Shown piece by piece: positions 51,951 through 60,389 of a stretch of 64,000 bases of DNA (positions within the stretch are counted from its first letter, which is position 1; each line of letters starts with the position of its first letter). Made by a program: the position numbers and the translations under genes. A model generated the notes under the pieces. The model had not been told where the DNA came from and did not search any database. It saw only the letters and a program-made list of their open reading frames with translations. Origin of the DNA: Variovorax paradoxus B4 (GTDB taxonomy: Bacteria; Pseudomonadota; Gammaproteobacteria; Burkholderiales; Burkholderiaceae_C); the NCBI RefSeq assembly GCF_000463015.1, contig NC_022234.1:1240001-1304000 (forward strand), read 5' to 3'.

Positions 51951-52352
51951 CTACGTGGTGTAGTCGCCGGTCGCCTCGGGCTGAAAGAGGATTGCCGCGA
52001 CTTCCGCGGCGCATGCGTCTCCGTTCGGGGCCTCCCACCTGGCGGTGTCCCCGACCTTCAGGCCGAGCAGGCTGTTTCCCACCGGCGACAGCACGGAGAT
52101 GAGGCCGGCCGCGGGCTTGGCCTCTTCGGGATAGCAGACGGTCAGCGTCTGCCGCCGACGCGTGTGCACGTCGACGATGTCGACGCGCGAGCACATCGTC
52201 ACGATGTTCCCGGGCACGGCCCTCGAGCTGGTCACCTCGGCACAGGCCAGAAGGTCCGCAAGGCTGGGCGGCAGGTTGAGCCTGGGCAGCTTGTTCAGGC
52301 GGGCGAAGTCAAGCTCGGTGAGCGTGCGCTCGCCGTGGATCGTTGCATGCAT
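51951..52352 (-). CDS. rnk: Rnk-type nucleoside diphosphate kinase regulator (GreA/GreB C-terminal domain)
   Basis: 133 residues. The N-terminal helical part (TELDFARLNKLPRLNLPPSL) is followed by a GreA/B C-terminal-like domain with VPGNIVTMCSRVDIVDVHTR, then ISVLSPVGNSLLGLKVGD. Rnk proteins bind RNA polymerase and affect nucleotide pools and alginate/AlgR2-linked regulation in pseudomonads. Single gene. Confidence 0.82.
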   Translation of the reverse strand: MHATIHGERTLTELDFARLNKLPRLNLPPSLADLLACAEVTSSRAVPGNIVTMCSRVDIVDVHTRRRQTLTVCYPEEAKPAAGLISVLSPVGNSLLGLKVGDTARWEAPNGDACAAEVAAILFQPEATGDYTT

Positions 52353-52469
52353 TGACGCACTCCATTCGTGCGGACCCGTCGATGGACGACGATGGCCGCG
52401 GACGCGCGGGACTTGTGCCCGGCGGTGGATGGTTGCGCTGAAGATGAAGGAAGAAAGCGACCGCCGGGC

Positions 52470-52592
52470 CTAGGGATGTGCAGGCAGTTGCCTGCGACCC
52501 GCCTTCAAGGCCACGCGTGCACGCGCGCACGCCGCTGCAGCAAGCAGCGCCGCGGCGGCGGTGTGGGTGAAGACGAGGAAGGTGGTCGACAT
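52470..52592 (-). CDS. Possible small hydrophobic protein (40 aa)
   Basis: An ATG at 52590-52592 opens MSTTFLVFTHTAAAALLAAA, one hydrophobic segment, then a basic tail ending before TAG at 52470-52472. No ribosome-binding site is evident and composition alone supports it. It could be a small membrane peptide or chance. Confidence 0.25.
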   Translation of the reverse strand: MSTTFLVFTHTAAAALLAAAACARARVALKAGRRQLPAHP

Positions 52593-52798
52593 GGTGTGTA
52601 GTCTATTCAGCGCGCCGTGGCCGGGCAAGCAATGTCCTCAGGGTTCTTGCCAGATTGCCGTTGTCCTGATTCGATGAAGATCTGCGGCAGGCTGGGTGGG
52701 GCAGTTCGTGTCTGACGAGCCAGGTTCGCGACGTTGACGAAGCCGGCGTGCAGGTCCACCATGGCAAGGCTGCCGTTCGGAACTTTCAAGGAGATCCC

Positions 52799-53611
52799 AT
52801 GGCTGAAAGCGACAAGGTGTTCGCGGGCTCGATCCCGAAGTTCTACGACACGCTGATGGTCCCCCTGATCTTCGAGGCCTATGCCGCCGACATGGCGGCG
52901 CGTGTCGCGGCCTCCTCGCCCGGCGCGGTGCTCGAAACTGCGGCCGGCAGCGGCGTGGTCACGCGGGCGCTGGCGCCAAGACTGGGCGCCGACGCGCGCT
53001 ACGTGGTGACCGACCTCAACCAGCCCATGCTCGACTATGCCGCGACCCGGCAGGGCTCCGACAGCCGCATCGAGTGGCGGCAGGCGGACGCGCTCGACCT
53101 GCCGTTCGAAGATGCCGCGTTCGACGTCGTTTGCTGCCAGTTCGGCGCGATGTTCTTCCCCGACCGGGTCGCCGGCTACGCCGAGGCGCGTCGCGTGCTG
53201 AGGGCGGGCGGGCGATTCGTCTTCAATGTTTGGGACCGCATCGAAGAAAACGCCTTTGCCGACGATGTCACCAACGCCGTGGCTGCGGTGTTTCCGCACG
53301 ACCCTCCGCGGTTCCTCGCCCGCACGCCGCACGGCTATCACGACATCGCACGGATCCGCGAGGATTTGAAGCGCGCAGGATTCACCGGGATCGAGATCGA
53401 GACACGCGAGGAGGTGAGCCGCGCGGCCTCGGCGCGCGAGGTTGCCACCGCCTATTGCCAGGGAACGCCGCTGCGCAATGAAATCGAGACGCGCGATGCG
53501 AGCTTGCTTCAGCTCGCGACCGACCGCGCGACGCAGGCGATCGCCAGCGACCGCGGCGAGGGCCCGGTGGCCGGAAAAATCCAGGCGCATGTGATCGTGG
53601 CGACGGGATAG
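52799..53611 (+). CDS. Class I SAM-dependent methyltransferase
   Basis: 270 residues from the ATG at 52799 with AAGGAGATCCC upstream. The SAM-binding motifs are VLETAAGSGVVTRALAPRLG (motif I, with Ala-Ala in place of the common Gly-Cys), VVTDLNQPMLDYA and DLPFEDAAFDVVCCQFGAMF, as in UbiE/Methyltransf_11 proteins. The substrate is unknown. Convergent with panD. Confidence 0.85.
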   Translation: MAESDKVFAGSIPKFYDTLMVPLIFEAYAADMAARVAASSPGAVLETAAGSGVVTRALAPRLGADARYVVTDLNQPMLDYAATRQGSDSRIEWRQADALDLPFEDAAFDVVCCQFGAMFFPDRVAGYAEARRVLRAGGRFVFNVWDRIEENAFADDVTNAVAAVFPHDPPRFLARTPHGYHDIARIREDLKRAGFTGIEIETREEVSRAASAREVATAYCQGTPLRNEIETRDASLLQLATDRATQAIASDRGEGPVAGKIQAHVIVATG

Positions 53612-53679
53612 CGCACTCCCGGTACATCCGGCCATGGCGTGGCGGTGTGCGCTTGCCGCGCTCGCGCAGCGCGCTCCGC

Positions 53680-54081
53680 TCAGACCATTGCAGTCTCGCC
53701 AGAAGCCGCCTGCACCGGAACGTGCGCGCGCTCTTCCTTGATGCGGTTGGCACCGTCCACAAACACCAGCTTGGGCTTGTAGCCCGCCACCTGGTCTTCG
53801 GGCACCAGGCCGAACGCCGCGATGATGATCAGGTCGCCCACCGAGGCCCGGCGTGCGGCGGAGCCGTTGACCGAGATGATGCCGGTGCCGCGCTCGCCGC
53901 GGATCGCGTAGGTGACGAAGCGCTCGCCGTTGTTGATGTTCCAGATGTGCACCTGCTCGTTCTCGGCCAGGTTGGCGGCATCGAGCAGGTCTTCGTCGAT
54001 GGCGCACGAGCCTTCGTAGTGCAGTTCGCAGTCGGTGACGGCGACGCGGTGGATCTTGGACTTGAGCAGGGTGCGGAACAT
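53680..54081 (-). CDS. panD: Aspartate 1-decarboxylase (pyruvoyl enzyme)
   Basis: 133 residues. It makes beta-alanine for pantothenate and CoA biosynthesis. The self-processing site is Gly24-Ser25 in [11 protein letters not shown]; cleavage there makes the pyruvoyl group on Ser25. Lys9 (LLKSKIHRV), the substrate-binding [20 protein letters not shown] and GDLIIIAAF complete the family pattern. Normal length. Confidence 0.95.
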   Translation of the reverse strand: MFRTLLKSKIHRVAVTDCELHYEGSCAIDEDLLDAANLAENEQVHIWNINNGERFVTYAIRGERGTGIISVNGSAARRASVGDLIIIAAFGLVPEDQVAGYKPKLVFVDGANRIKEERAHVPVQAASGETAMV

Positions 54082-54569
54082 GGAGCGGACTCTTTCTCTC
54101 TGCGAAAAGGTGGATCGGTCCGGCGTCCATCGATGAGCGCGGCGGAACGAGGGGCGCCGCATACGCGGCGGGCGAAGCATAGTCGAGTCGCCAATGGCGT
54201 CGGCGCCCCGTGGCGTCTTCATCGCCAGGACTTCCGGTCCTTCGGGGCCTGCGCGCGGCGCTCGCCCAGAGGCAGGGTGGTGGGATGGCTTGAGGCCGGG
54301 CCTGGATGTGGGCGCGACGCGCGCGTCACGGGTGCCGCGCGCTTTTCGTCTGCGCCAGAGGCGCGGGCAGGGACGCACGCTGGGGCGTTGAGCGTTCCGA
54401 AACCATCCCTACGCCCCCCGCCACGCTGCAGCACGACGGGCTGGGTCGACGGCGCCGGGACATCACCGGAGCATCGGGGTCACTCCGGGCGATGCGGGTG
54501 CCTCCGTCTCCGGAAATCGGTCGCTTGGCCAGCGACAATTATCTTGAGCGGCTGCGGGGTTCCTGGAAT
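54082..54569. other. Intergenic stretch without recognisable gene
   Basis: About 490 bp between panD and the operator array of the second hipBA. Base composition stays high in GC to about 54540 and then turns AT-rich. Short frames exist on both strands but none shows family motifs or a convincing start. The panD promoter presumably lies at 54082-54200. Confidence 0.6.
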
Positions 54570-54732
54570 TTCGGAAAACCGGAAATTCTGATCTGATCGC
54601 GATGGAGAGGGCCGTAGTTTCGGAATTTAGTGAATAGCGCTTCAAAGAGCCACGCGCAGCGTTAAAATTCGGAATATCAGAAATATCTCCTCGGGTAGCC
54701 CGAGCCTATGCGACTATTTGGTAAATTCCGAA
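54570..54732. promoter_or_regulatory. Operator repeats upstream of the second hipBA
   Basis: The core TTCGGAA recurs at 54570, 54619 and 54668 (49 bp apart), and inverted (TTCCGAA) at 54726-54732, touching the hipB start codon. Each is followed by about six bases and RAAT, giving imperfect dyads such as ATTTCGGAA-N-TTACCAAAT (last copy, minus strand). The region is markedly AT-rich. Likely HipB binding sites, distinct in sequence from those of the first hipBA. Confidence 0.6.
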
Positions 54733-55059
54733 ATGAACTCCAGCAGCGTCAAAGTCGAGGCGGTCCGCGCCGCCGACCCGATTGCACCGCCCCCGATTCT
54801 GGTGCGCGGGCAGGGCGGCCTTGGGCAGTACGTGCGCCAGGCCAGAAAGCGGCAACAACTTCGCATCGACGACGCGGCGAGCCTCTTTGGCGTCTCTGTC
54901 GATCTGGTCTCGCGACTTGAGAATGGAGCGGGCTCCGTCAGGCTGGACAAGCTGCAGGCGGTGCTCGATGGGCTTGGTCTTGCGCTTGTGGTCGGACCCA
55001 AAAGTGACCTGCAGAGTTTTGTGACCAGGCAGAAGGCGTCAGACGATGAGCGGGTCTGA
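54733..55059 (+). CDS. hipB: HipB-type XRE antitoxin (second copy)
   Basis: 108 residues from the ATG at 54733. The HTH is YVRQARKRQQLRIDDAASLF, then GVSVDLVSRLENG, followed by DKLQAVLDGLGLALVV as in HipB proteins. There is almost no leader between the last operator and the ATG, and no clear ribosome site. Overlaps hipA by 14 bp. Lower GC than neighbours suggests acquisition by transfer. Confidence 0.85.
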   Translation: MNSSSVKVEAVRAADPIAPPPILVRGQGGLGQYVRQARKRQQLRIDDAASLFGVSVDLVSRLENGAGSVRLDKLQAVLDGLGLALVVGPKSDLQSFVTRQKASDDERV

Positions 55060-56416
55060 GGACAACGTGCATCGCTTGCGCGTGACACACGATGGTGGCA
55101 CCCCGGTCGGCGAGCTCGCCTACGCAAGAGCGGAAGACCAGTGGTCGTTCCGTTATGACCACGCATGGGCGCGCCAGGGTGCATTTCAACTCTCGCCGGC
55201 ATTTCCCTTTGAGCCGCCGCCTGACGGCTATGACTCTCATGCGATCCGACGCTTCATCGTGAACCTCTTTCCGGAGGGGGCGCCTCTTCGCGCCGCACTC
55301 GAGCAACTCCATGTCGCACCGAGCAATGCATTTGCACTGCTGCGAGAAATGGGAGGGGAGACGACCGGAGCATTGGAGTTCCAGCCCGTCGATCAACCAA
55401 CGGCCGCGGCCGCTCGCCGAGAACAACGCTTTCTGTCGCGAGAGGAGCTCAGCGGCCGTATCGATGCTGCAAAGGACGGCGGCCTCACGGTGTGGGACGG
55501 CCGGGTGCGAATGTCGATTGCGGGCTATCAGGACAAGCTGGCCGTATGGGCTGCGCACGACCTCGTCCACGATACAGAGGCCAGCATGTGGCTGCCGGAG
55601 CCGCCGCTGGCCTCGACTTTCATTCTCAAGCCGCAGCCGGCCGGCCCACGCACGCCTCACCTCGTGGCCAACGAGCACTACTGCATGACGCTCGCAGGGG
55701 CGTATGGCGCCCAGGTGGCCCGTGTTGCCATCATGCGCCTGAAGGTTCCCGTTCTGGTCGTCGCCCGGTTCGACCGGCAATGGCGCGCCGAAGAAAACCA
55801 AGCTTGGGTGACAAAGCTGCACGTCATCGACGGTTGCCAGGCTGCCGATCTTTCGGTGGATTCCAAACATGAGCGCCATCTGGGCAATTCCCCCGCCCTC
55901 GCACAATATCGCGATGGGATGAGTCTGCCGAGACTTTTTGGTCTTGCCGCTCTCATGCGCCGCCCGGCGGTGGCGCGGTTGGAGATGTTGCGTTGGGCAC
56001 TGTTCCAGCTGGCGGTCGGCAACTCCGATGCGCATGGAAAAAACTTTTCGTTCTTCGTCGACCGAACCATGCTTGAGCCCGCGCCGTGGTACGACGTCGT
56101 GAGCGTGGCCCAATATCCGGAACTCGACCAAAGCTTCGCAATGTCCTTCGGCGACGCCTTCGGATGGGAAGAGCTCAACGCGATGGAGCTTGCGCATTTC
56201 GCCCACCTTTGCGGCATCAATCAAAAGCTGCTGCACCGGGAGACGGAGCGGCTGTCCCGTGCGATGAAGAGAGCGCCCGAACTTCTTTCCGCCCCGATGT
56301 ACACCGAAGAGGAGCGTGACTTTCTGCGCCCGATATGTGAATTGGTGCAGCGGCTCAGCCAAACGTTGGTGGGGCTGGCGGCCGGTGCCCGTGCCTTCAC
56401 CGCCGAGCACTTCTAA
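55046..56416 (+). CDS. hipA: HipA-type kinase toxin (second copy)
   Basis: 456 residues. The P-loop Ser region is DGRVRMSIAGYQDKLAVW (Ser157), the catalytic loop GNSDAHGKNFSF (Asp328, Asn333) and the metal motif WYDVVS (Asp350), so it should be an active kinase. It is only distantly similar to the first HipA (13708-15057). The stop codon TAA at 56414-56416 coincides with the CTAA target site of the IS701 element, so the protein is intact despite the insertion. Confidence 0.92.
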   Translation: MSGSEDNVHRLRVTHDGGTPVGELAYARAEDQWSFRYDHAWARQGAFQLSPAFPFEPPPDGYDSHAIRRFIVNLFPEGAPLRAALEQLHVAPSNAFALLREMGGETTGALEFQPVDQPTAAAARREQRFLSREELSGRIDAAKDGGLTVWDGRVRMSIAGYQDKLAVWAAHDLVHDTEASMWLPEPPLASTFILKPQPAGPRTPHLVANEHYCMTLAGAYGAQVARVAIMRLKVPVLVVARFDRQWRAEENQAWVTKLHVIDGCQAADLSVDSKHERHLGNSPALAQYRDGMSLPRLFGLAALMRRPAVARLEMLRWALFQLAVGNSDAHGKNFSFFVDRTMLEPAPWYDVVSVAQYPELDQSFAMSFGDAFGWEELNAMELAHFAHLCGINQKLLHRETERLSRAMKRAPELLSAPMYTEEERDFLRPICELVQRLSQTLVGLAAGARAFTAEHF

Positions 56417-57828
56417 GGTTGCTGTGTCACAAGAGCAGTTTTTCGCTTGCCCTTCCGCAGCAGGGGCACTGACCGAGACGAGCGATCAGCTGGTAGCTCA
56501 GTCGATGGCGCAGTGTCGTGATTGACGTCGGCACGTGACGCTGCGCGCGCAGGGCTGCCGCGGGGGATGTAATCCTCGGGAAGGGCAGGCACCTGGCGTT
56601 CGATGAAGTTTTTCTTACCGCCGACAGACTTGTCGGCGGCGAGGCGTTCGGCCATGAGGAACCCGTAGGCCGCGATGCTCAACGCGGCGTGATGATGAAA
56701 CCCCCGCCACCCTCGGCCCTCGTAGTGGCCGAGGCCGAAATCCTGCTTCAGATCCTGGTAGTCACGCTCGATGCGCCAGCGCTGATGGGCGATGTCGACC
56801 AACTCGTTGATCGGCGTGTCCTCTGGCAGGGTGGACAGGAAGTACTTGCTCGGCTCAGCGTCGCTTGCTGGCCACTCGATGAGCAGCCACTGCTCGGGAC
56901 GCAGGCGTGCCTTGCCCGTATTGCCGCCGGCGTGGCGCACCCGCACGGCCGCAAAGCGGCCGTTCAGTGTGTCGCCGGTTCCCTCGCGCCAGCTGATGTT
57001 GTGGAACGCTCGGCTTGGCAACGACTGCGCCAATGCCTTGACGCTCATGGGCTGCAGTGCCGCCGTTCGCCTGGGCATCACTGGCGGTCGGCCCATGCCG
57101 CTGTAAGGCTTGGGTGGCAGCGGCTGAACGCCAGGCGGCCAGACCATGACGGCAGATGTGACACCTACCGCATAGAGCAAGCCCATATCGCTGAGCGCCT
57201 GACGAAAAGCGTTGTCCACGCCGTAGCCAGCATCGGCCAGCACGCAATGGCGCGGCGCGCCTTCATCCAGCAGCGTACGCAATTGCTGCAGCGCGATCTG
57301 CGTCTTCGTGGCGAAGCGCACTTCATCGGGAACGCCAGCCTTGGTGCGGCGTTCAGCATCTGCCGCCCAGTCCTCGGGCAGGTACAGTTGCCAGGCCACG
57401 GGCAAGCTGCCCTGTTTGCTTGCCAGCGAGATGCTGACGGCCACCTGGCAGTTGTCCTGCTTGCCCAGCATCCCGCAGTACTGGCGCGTGACACCGACCG
57501 AATGGCGGCCCTTCTTCGGGAACCCGGTGTCGTCGATGATCCACCAGCCGCCCTGGCTGAAGTCCATCCTGGGCATCACCCACTGGCACACGCGACGCAG
57601 CATCTGGGTGTCGGACCACTCAGCCTTGGCCACGAAATGGTGCAGTGACTGGTGCCGCGCGCTGGCATGCGTCGGATCCACCCGCGCGGCCATGGGCTCC
57701 ACGCTCTTGCGCGACAGGGGGAGCATCAGGCCCGTGCAGTAGCCCCGAAGGCCGGCATGCCGGTCCGCGTGACCCAAGCCTGCGCTCAGGTGTTCAAGGT
57801 AGAGATCAAAGCGTTCCGCAGCACTCAT
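56413..57828 (-). CDS. IS701-family DDE transposase
   Basis: 471 residues. The core includes GGWWIIDDTGFPKKGRHSVG (first Asp), HCVLADAGYGVDNAFRQALS (second Asp) and RWRIERDYQDLKQDFGLGHY (Glu). The protein runs through the left terminal repeat: its last codons are GTG ACA CAG CAA CC, completed by the target-site bases TTAG. The final Pro codon and the TAG stop are thus supplied by the duplicated target, not by the element. Otherwise intact and in single copy here. Confidence 0.92.
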   Translation of the reverse strand: MSAAERFDLYLEHLSAGLGHADRHAGLRGYCTGLMLPLSRKSVEPMAARVDPTHASARHQSLHHFVAKAEWSDTQMLRRVCQWVMPRMDFSQGGWWIIDDTGFPKKGRHSVGVTRQYCGMLGKQDNCQVAVSISLASKQGSLPVAWQLYLPEDWAADAERRTKAGVPDEVRFATKTQIALQQLRTLLDEGAPRHCVLADAGYGVDNAFRQALSDMGLLYAVGVTSAVMVWPPGVQPLPPKPYSGMGRPPVMPRRTAALQPMSVKALAQSLPSRAFHNISWREGTGDTLNGRFAAVRVRHAGGNTGKARLRPEQWLLIEWPASDAEPSKYFLSTLPEDTPINELVDIAHQRWRIERDYQDLKQDFGLGHYEGRGWRGFHHHAALSIAAYGFLMAERLAADKSVGGKKNFIERQVPALPEDYIPRGSPARAASRADVNHDTAPSTELPADRSSRSVPLLRKGKRKTALVTQQP

Positions 57829-57885
57829 AGATCCTCCAGCTCGAAGTCGAGAAGATCGAATTATGCAATTTATGACACAGTAAGA
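56417..57885. mobile_element. IS701-family insertion sequence, 4-bp CTAA target duplication
   Basis: 1469 bp. The ends carry an imperfect inverted repeat with the shared core CTGTGTCAYAA at the same offset (five bases in) on both sides. It is flanked by CTAA at 56413-56416 and 57886-57889, fitting the YTAR target preference recorded for this family. The left CTAA contains the hipA stop codon. Removing the element restores a simple hipA 3' end. Confidence 0.85.
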
Positions 57886-57907
57886 CTAACGCGCAAATGC
57901 AACGACG

Positions 57908-58292
57908 ATGGACATCGAGCACGTCAGAACATGGACCTTCCGCGGGGCACGCAACGTCATGGCCCTGTGGGTAGCCGGTTTTCATCGAGAGACACCGCGA
58001 TCGGCCAAGACCATCGCGTTCTTCGTCGTCCTTTATGCAGCGCTTCCAGTCGACCTGACCCCGGAATTGCTGCCGCTACCGAGCTATCTAGACGACTTGG
58101 CGATGCTGGCCGAGTTGTCCTGGGCGGCGATCCACATGGTTCCTGCAAACGTCTGGGATACAAGTTGTGCCCGAGGGGGATCATTGGCTCAGACGCATGA
58201 TCGGGTGGATCCAAACCAGAAGCGACAACGTGTTGCTGTGCATGGTTCTCGTAGCGCTCGACCTGTGGTTCGGGTTCTGGTTCGGACGGTGA
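57908..58292 (+). pseudogene. DUF1232 (YkvA-type) membrane protein gene, frameshifted
   Basis: The first frame gives ARNVMALWVAGFHRETPRSA, then FFVVLYAALPVDLTPELLPL and YLDDLAMLAELSWAAIHMVP, the DUF1232 signature (YxLSPIDLIPDFIPxxGxxDD). After about 58160 the frame becomes unrelated. One frame over, the sequence continues EGDHWLRRMIGWIQTRSDNV, then LLCMVLVALDLWFGFWFGR and stops at 58290-58292, a typical closing membrane helix. A single-base indel between 58160 and 58175 explains this. It lies just beyond the IS701 element and was originally next to hipA. Confidence 0.65.
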
Positions 58293-58334
58293 AACGTTGT
58301 TGGCTGTTCGTCGGACGTATCGATTTCGCGTGGC

Positions 58335-60343
58335 TCATCCGATCAGCAGCACAACCCGCCCGGTCCATTCCTGCCACTGCGCCGAGCCCTGCTGAGCGCG
58401 AACATCCTGTGCCAGCCGCCGCAGCGGCGTCGTGAAATCGTGTTGCGTTGCGGCGAGCGTGATCAAGCCGACAGGACGCCGCAGGCGCTCGGTGGTCACC
58501 ATGCCGATCCACAAGGGGTGTGGCGGCCCTGCTCCGGTGCTCTCGACGACATAGGCCGATAGCCACAGACGCAGTACTGTGCGCTCGTCGGCGTTCAGCA
58601 CCTTTATGAACGTCATCCCCTGCGCTTCTCCATAGTCGAGCTTCGGCAGCACGGCGAGCTGATCGATCGGCGTGTTCGGCAACAGCCACAGCAGTGCCGT
58701 CTTCGCGGCCCAGGGCGGGGGAGCATGCCATCCCGCCCGATTCAGAATGCCCGCGACCGCTTCCGTCGGGCCCGCCCATTGCACCGACAGCGGCTCTTCG
58801 GCGTCCCCGCCAAGGTCGGTTCGGGTGGAAGCAAGTCTGCGCCATCCGTCCGCTCGCCAATCGGCGACAGGCACCGTGTCGCTTCGTGGGCGGTAGGCGT
58901 ACTGCGCCAGATCGGCGCGGTGGTCTTCGACGACAACCCACCCACCGACGAGCGCCAAGGTCAGCCCCACCACCATCGACAGCGGCAAGGCAGACACCTT
59001 CTCAGGTCCCACATGGTTGAGGTAGGCGATGCTCAGCAAAGCCACCCAGGCCAGACCCAGGCTCAAGCTGGCGAGCACGTCCGAGAACCAGTGGGCGCCC
59101 AGGTACAACCGTGAAAACGCGATCAGCAAGATCACCATCGCGGCCGACAGCGTGATGGCGATCTTCGTTCCGACTGGCTTGGCGCGCGCCAGCAGGAAGG
59201 CCAGAAAACCGTAGACCACGATATTCATCGCGGCATGGCCACTCGGAAACGAAAAGGGATCGATCCCGCTGTAGATTTCCGTCGGTCGCGCTCGACCCAG
59301 CGTGAACTTCAGCGTCCAGACGAGCAACTGGGCAAACCCGACGGCCGCCAGCCAATAGCCCAGCGTGCGCCAGCAGCGCTTCGCGGCCAGCCACAAGGAG
59401 ACGGCGGTGATGATGGAAATCACGGCCGGGGCGCTGCCCAATTCTGTGACGGCCACCATGAGACTGTCGCCCCAGGCCGTGCGAAGCATCTGCAGCATCG
59501 CATAGACGCGGCGATCAACCTGCACCAGCGGGTCATTGGACAGCACGTCCTCGAGCACGCCGAAGAATAGCCAAGCGCTGCCGATCAGCATCAACGCGGC
59601 GGCAAGCAGCGCCTTGGACTCGACCCGGGTGGGGTCGAGCAGGGACAGCACGATGCGCGCAGGCAGGTTCGATCTTGTGCTGGCCCAGGCCACGGCGCGA
59701 TCTCGCCAGCCTTCGATGCGCGGCCGTGCCTGGCGATGCAGCAAGGCCACGAGCCAGACGACGAGCCACAGGGCGCCGGCGACGAAGAGCAGCAGGACGG
59801 CGAGCCGTGAACTCACGGCTCCGGCCAGCTGAAGCGATGCACCGAAGAGAAAACCGGGAGCGAGGTGAGCCGCCGCCCACACCAACGCCGACAGAACGTT
59901 GAACACGTAGAACTGCGGAGCTGGTAGGCCCGACATGCCGGCGACAACCGGTACGACAGCTCGCAGCGGGCCGAGAAAGCGCGCAAGAAAAACGCTCTTG
60001 CCACCATTTTCGCAAAGTACGCTTGCCCTCGATCGAAAAGGGCGGGATAGGCCTTCATCGGCCACAGCGCGCGAATCCGATCGCGATGGCGACGACCGAG
60101 CCAGTAGCTTATGCCGTCGCCGGCTATCGCACCGCACACTGCGGCAATCGCCACCGACGCCGGGTCGAGCGCCTGAAGCCCGACGAGCACGCCGCCGACG
60201 AAGACGATCGAACTGCCCGGAACAACCGTGCCGATCACGGCCAGCGACTCGAGCAGGGCCGCCGCAAACACCGCAGCGAGCGCCCATTGCGGGTGCTCGG
60301 AGAAATAGCCGATCAGCGCTTGAAGATGTGATTCCATCAGCAT
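58335..60343 (-). pseudogene. DedA-PAP2 phosphatase fusion protein gene, frameshifted
   Basis: The first frame (from an ATG at 60343 or 60337) encodes the DedA half: AAALLESLAVIGTVVPGSSI and GDGISYWLGRRHRDRIRALW, up to YFAK. A missing base near 60008 moves the frame. The second frame resumes GGKSVFLARFLGPLRAVVPV and continues through a PAP2 phosphatase (KFTLGRARPTEIYSG, PSGHAAMNIVVYGFLAF, SRLYLGAHWFSDVLA). It ends in an LssY-like C-terminal domain at 58335. The restored protein would be about 669 residues, a known architecture for lipid-phosphate handling. As read, only a truncated DedA piece is made. The IS5-family element lies 46 bp upstream and would also separate it from its promoter. Confidence 0.8.
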
Positions 60344-60389
60344 TCCATTGTCGGTGCCCGGACCGTTTGCGGGTGATCGAACGTCTTAA

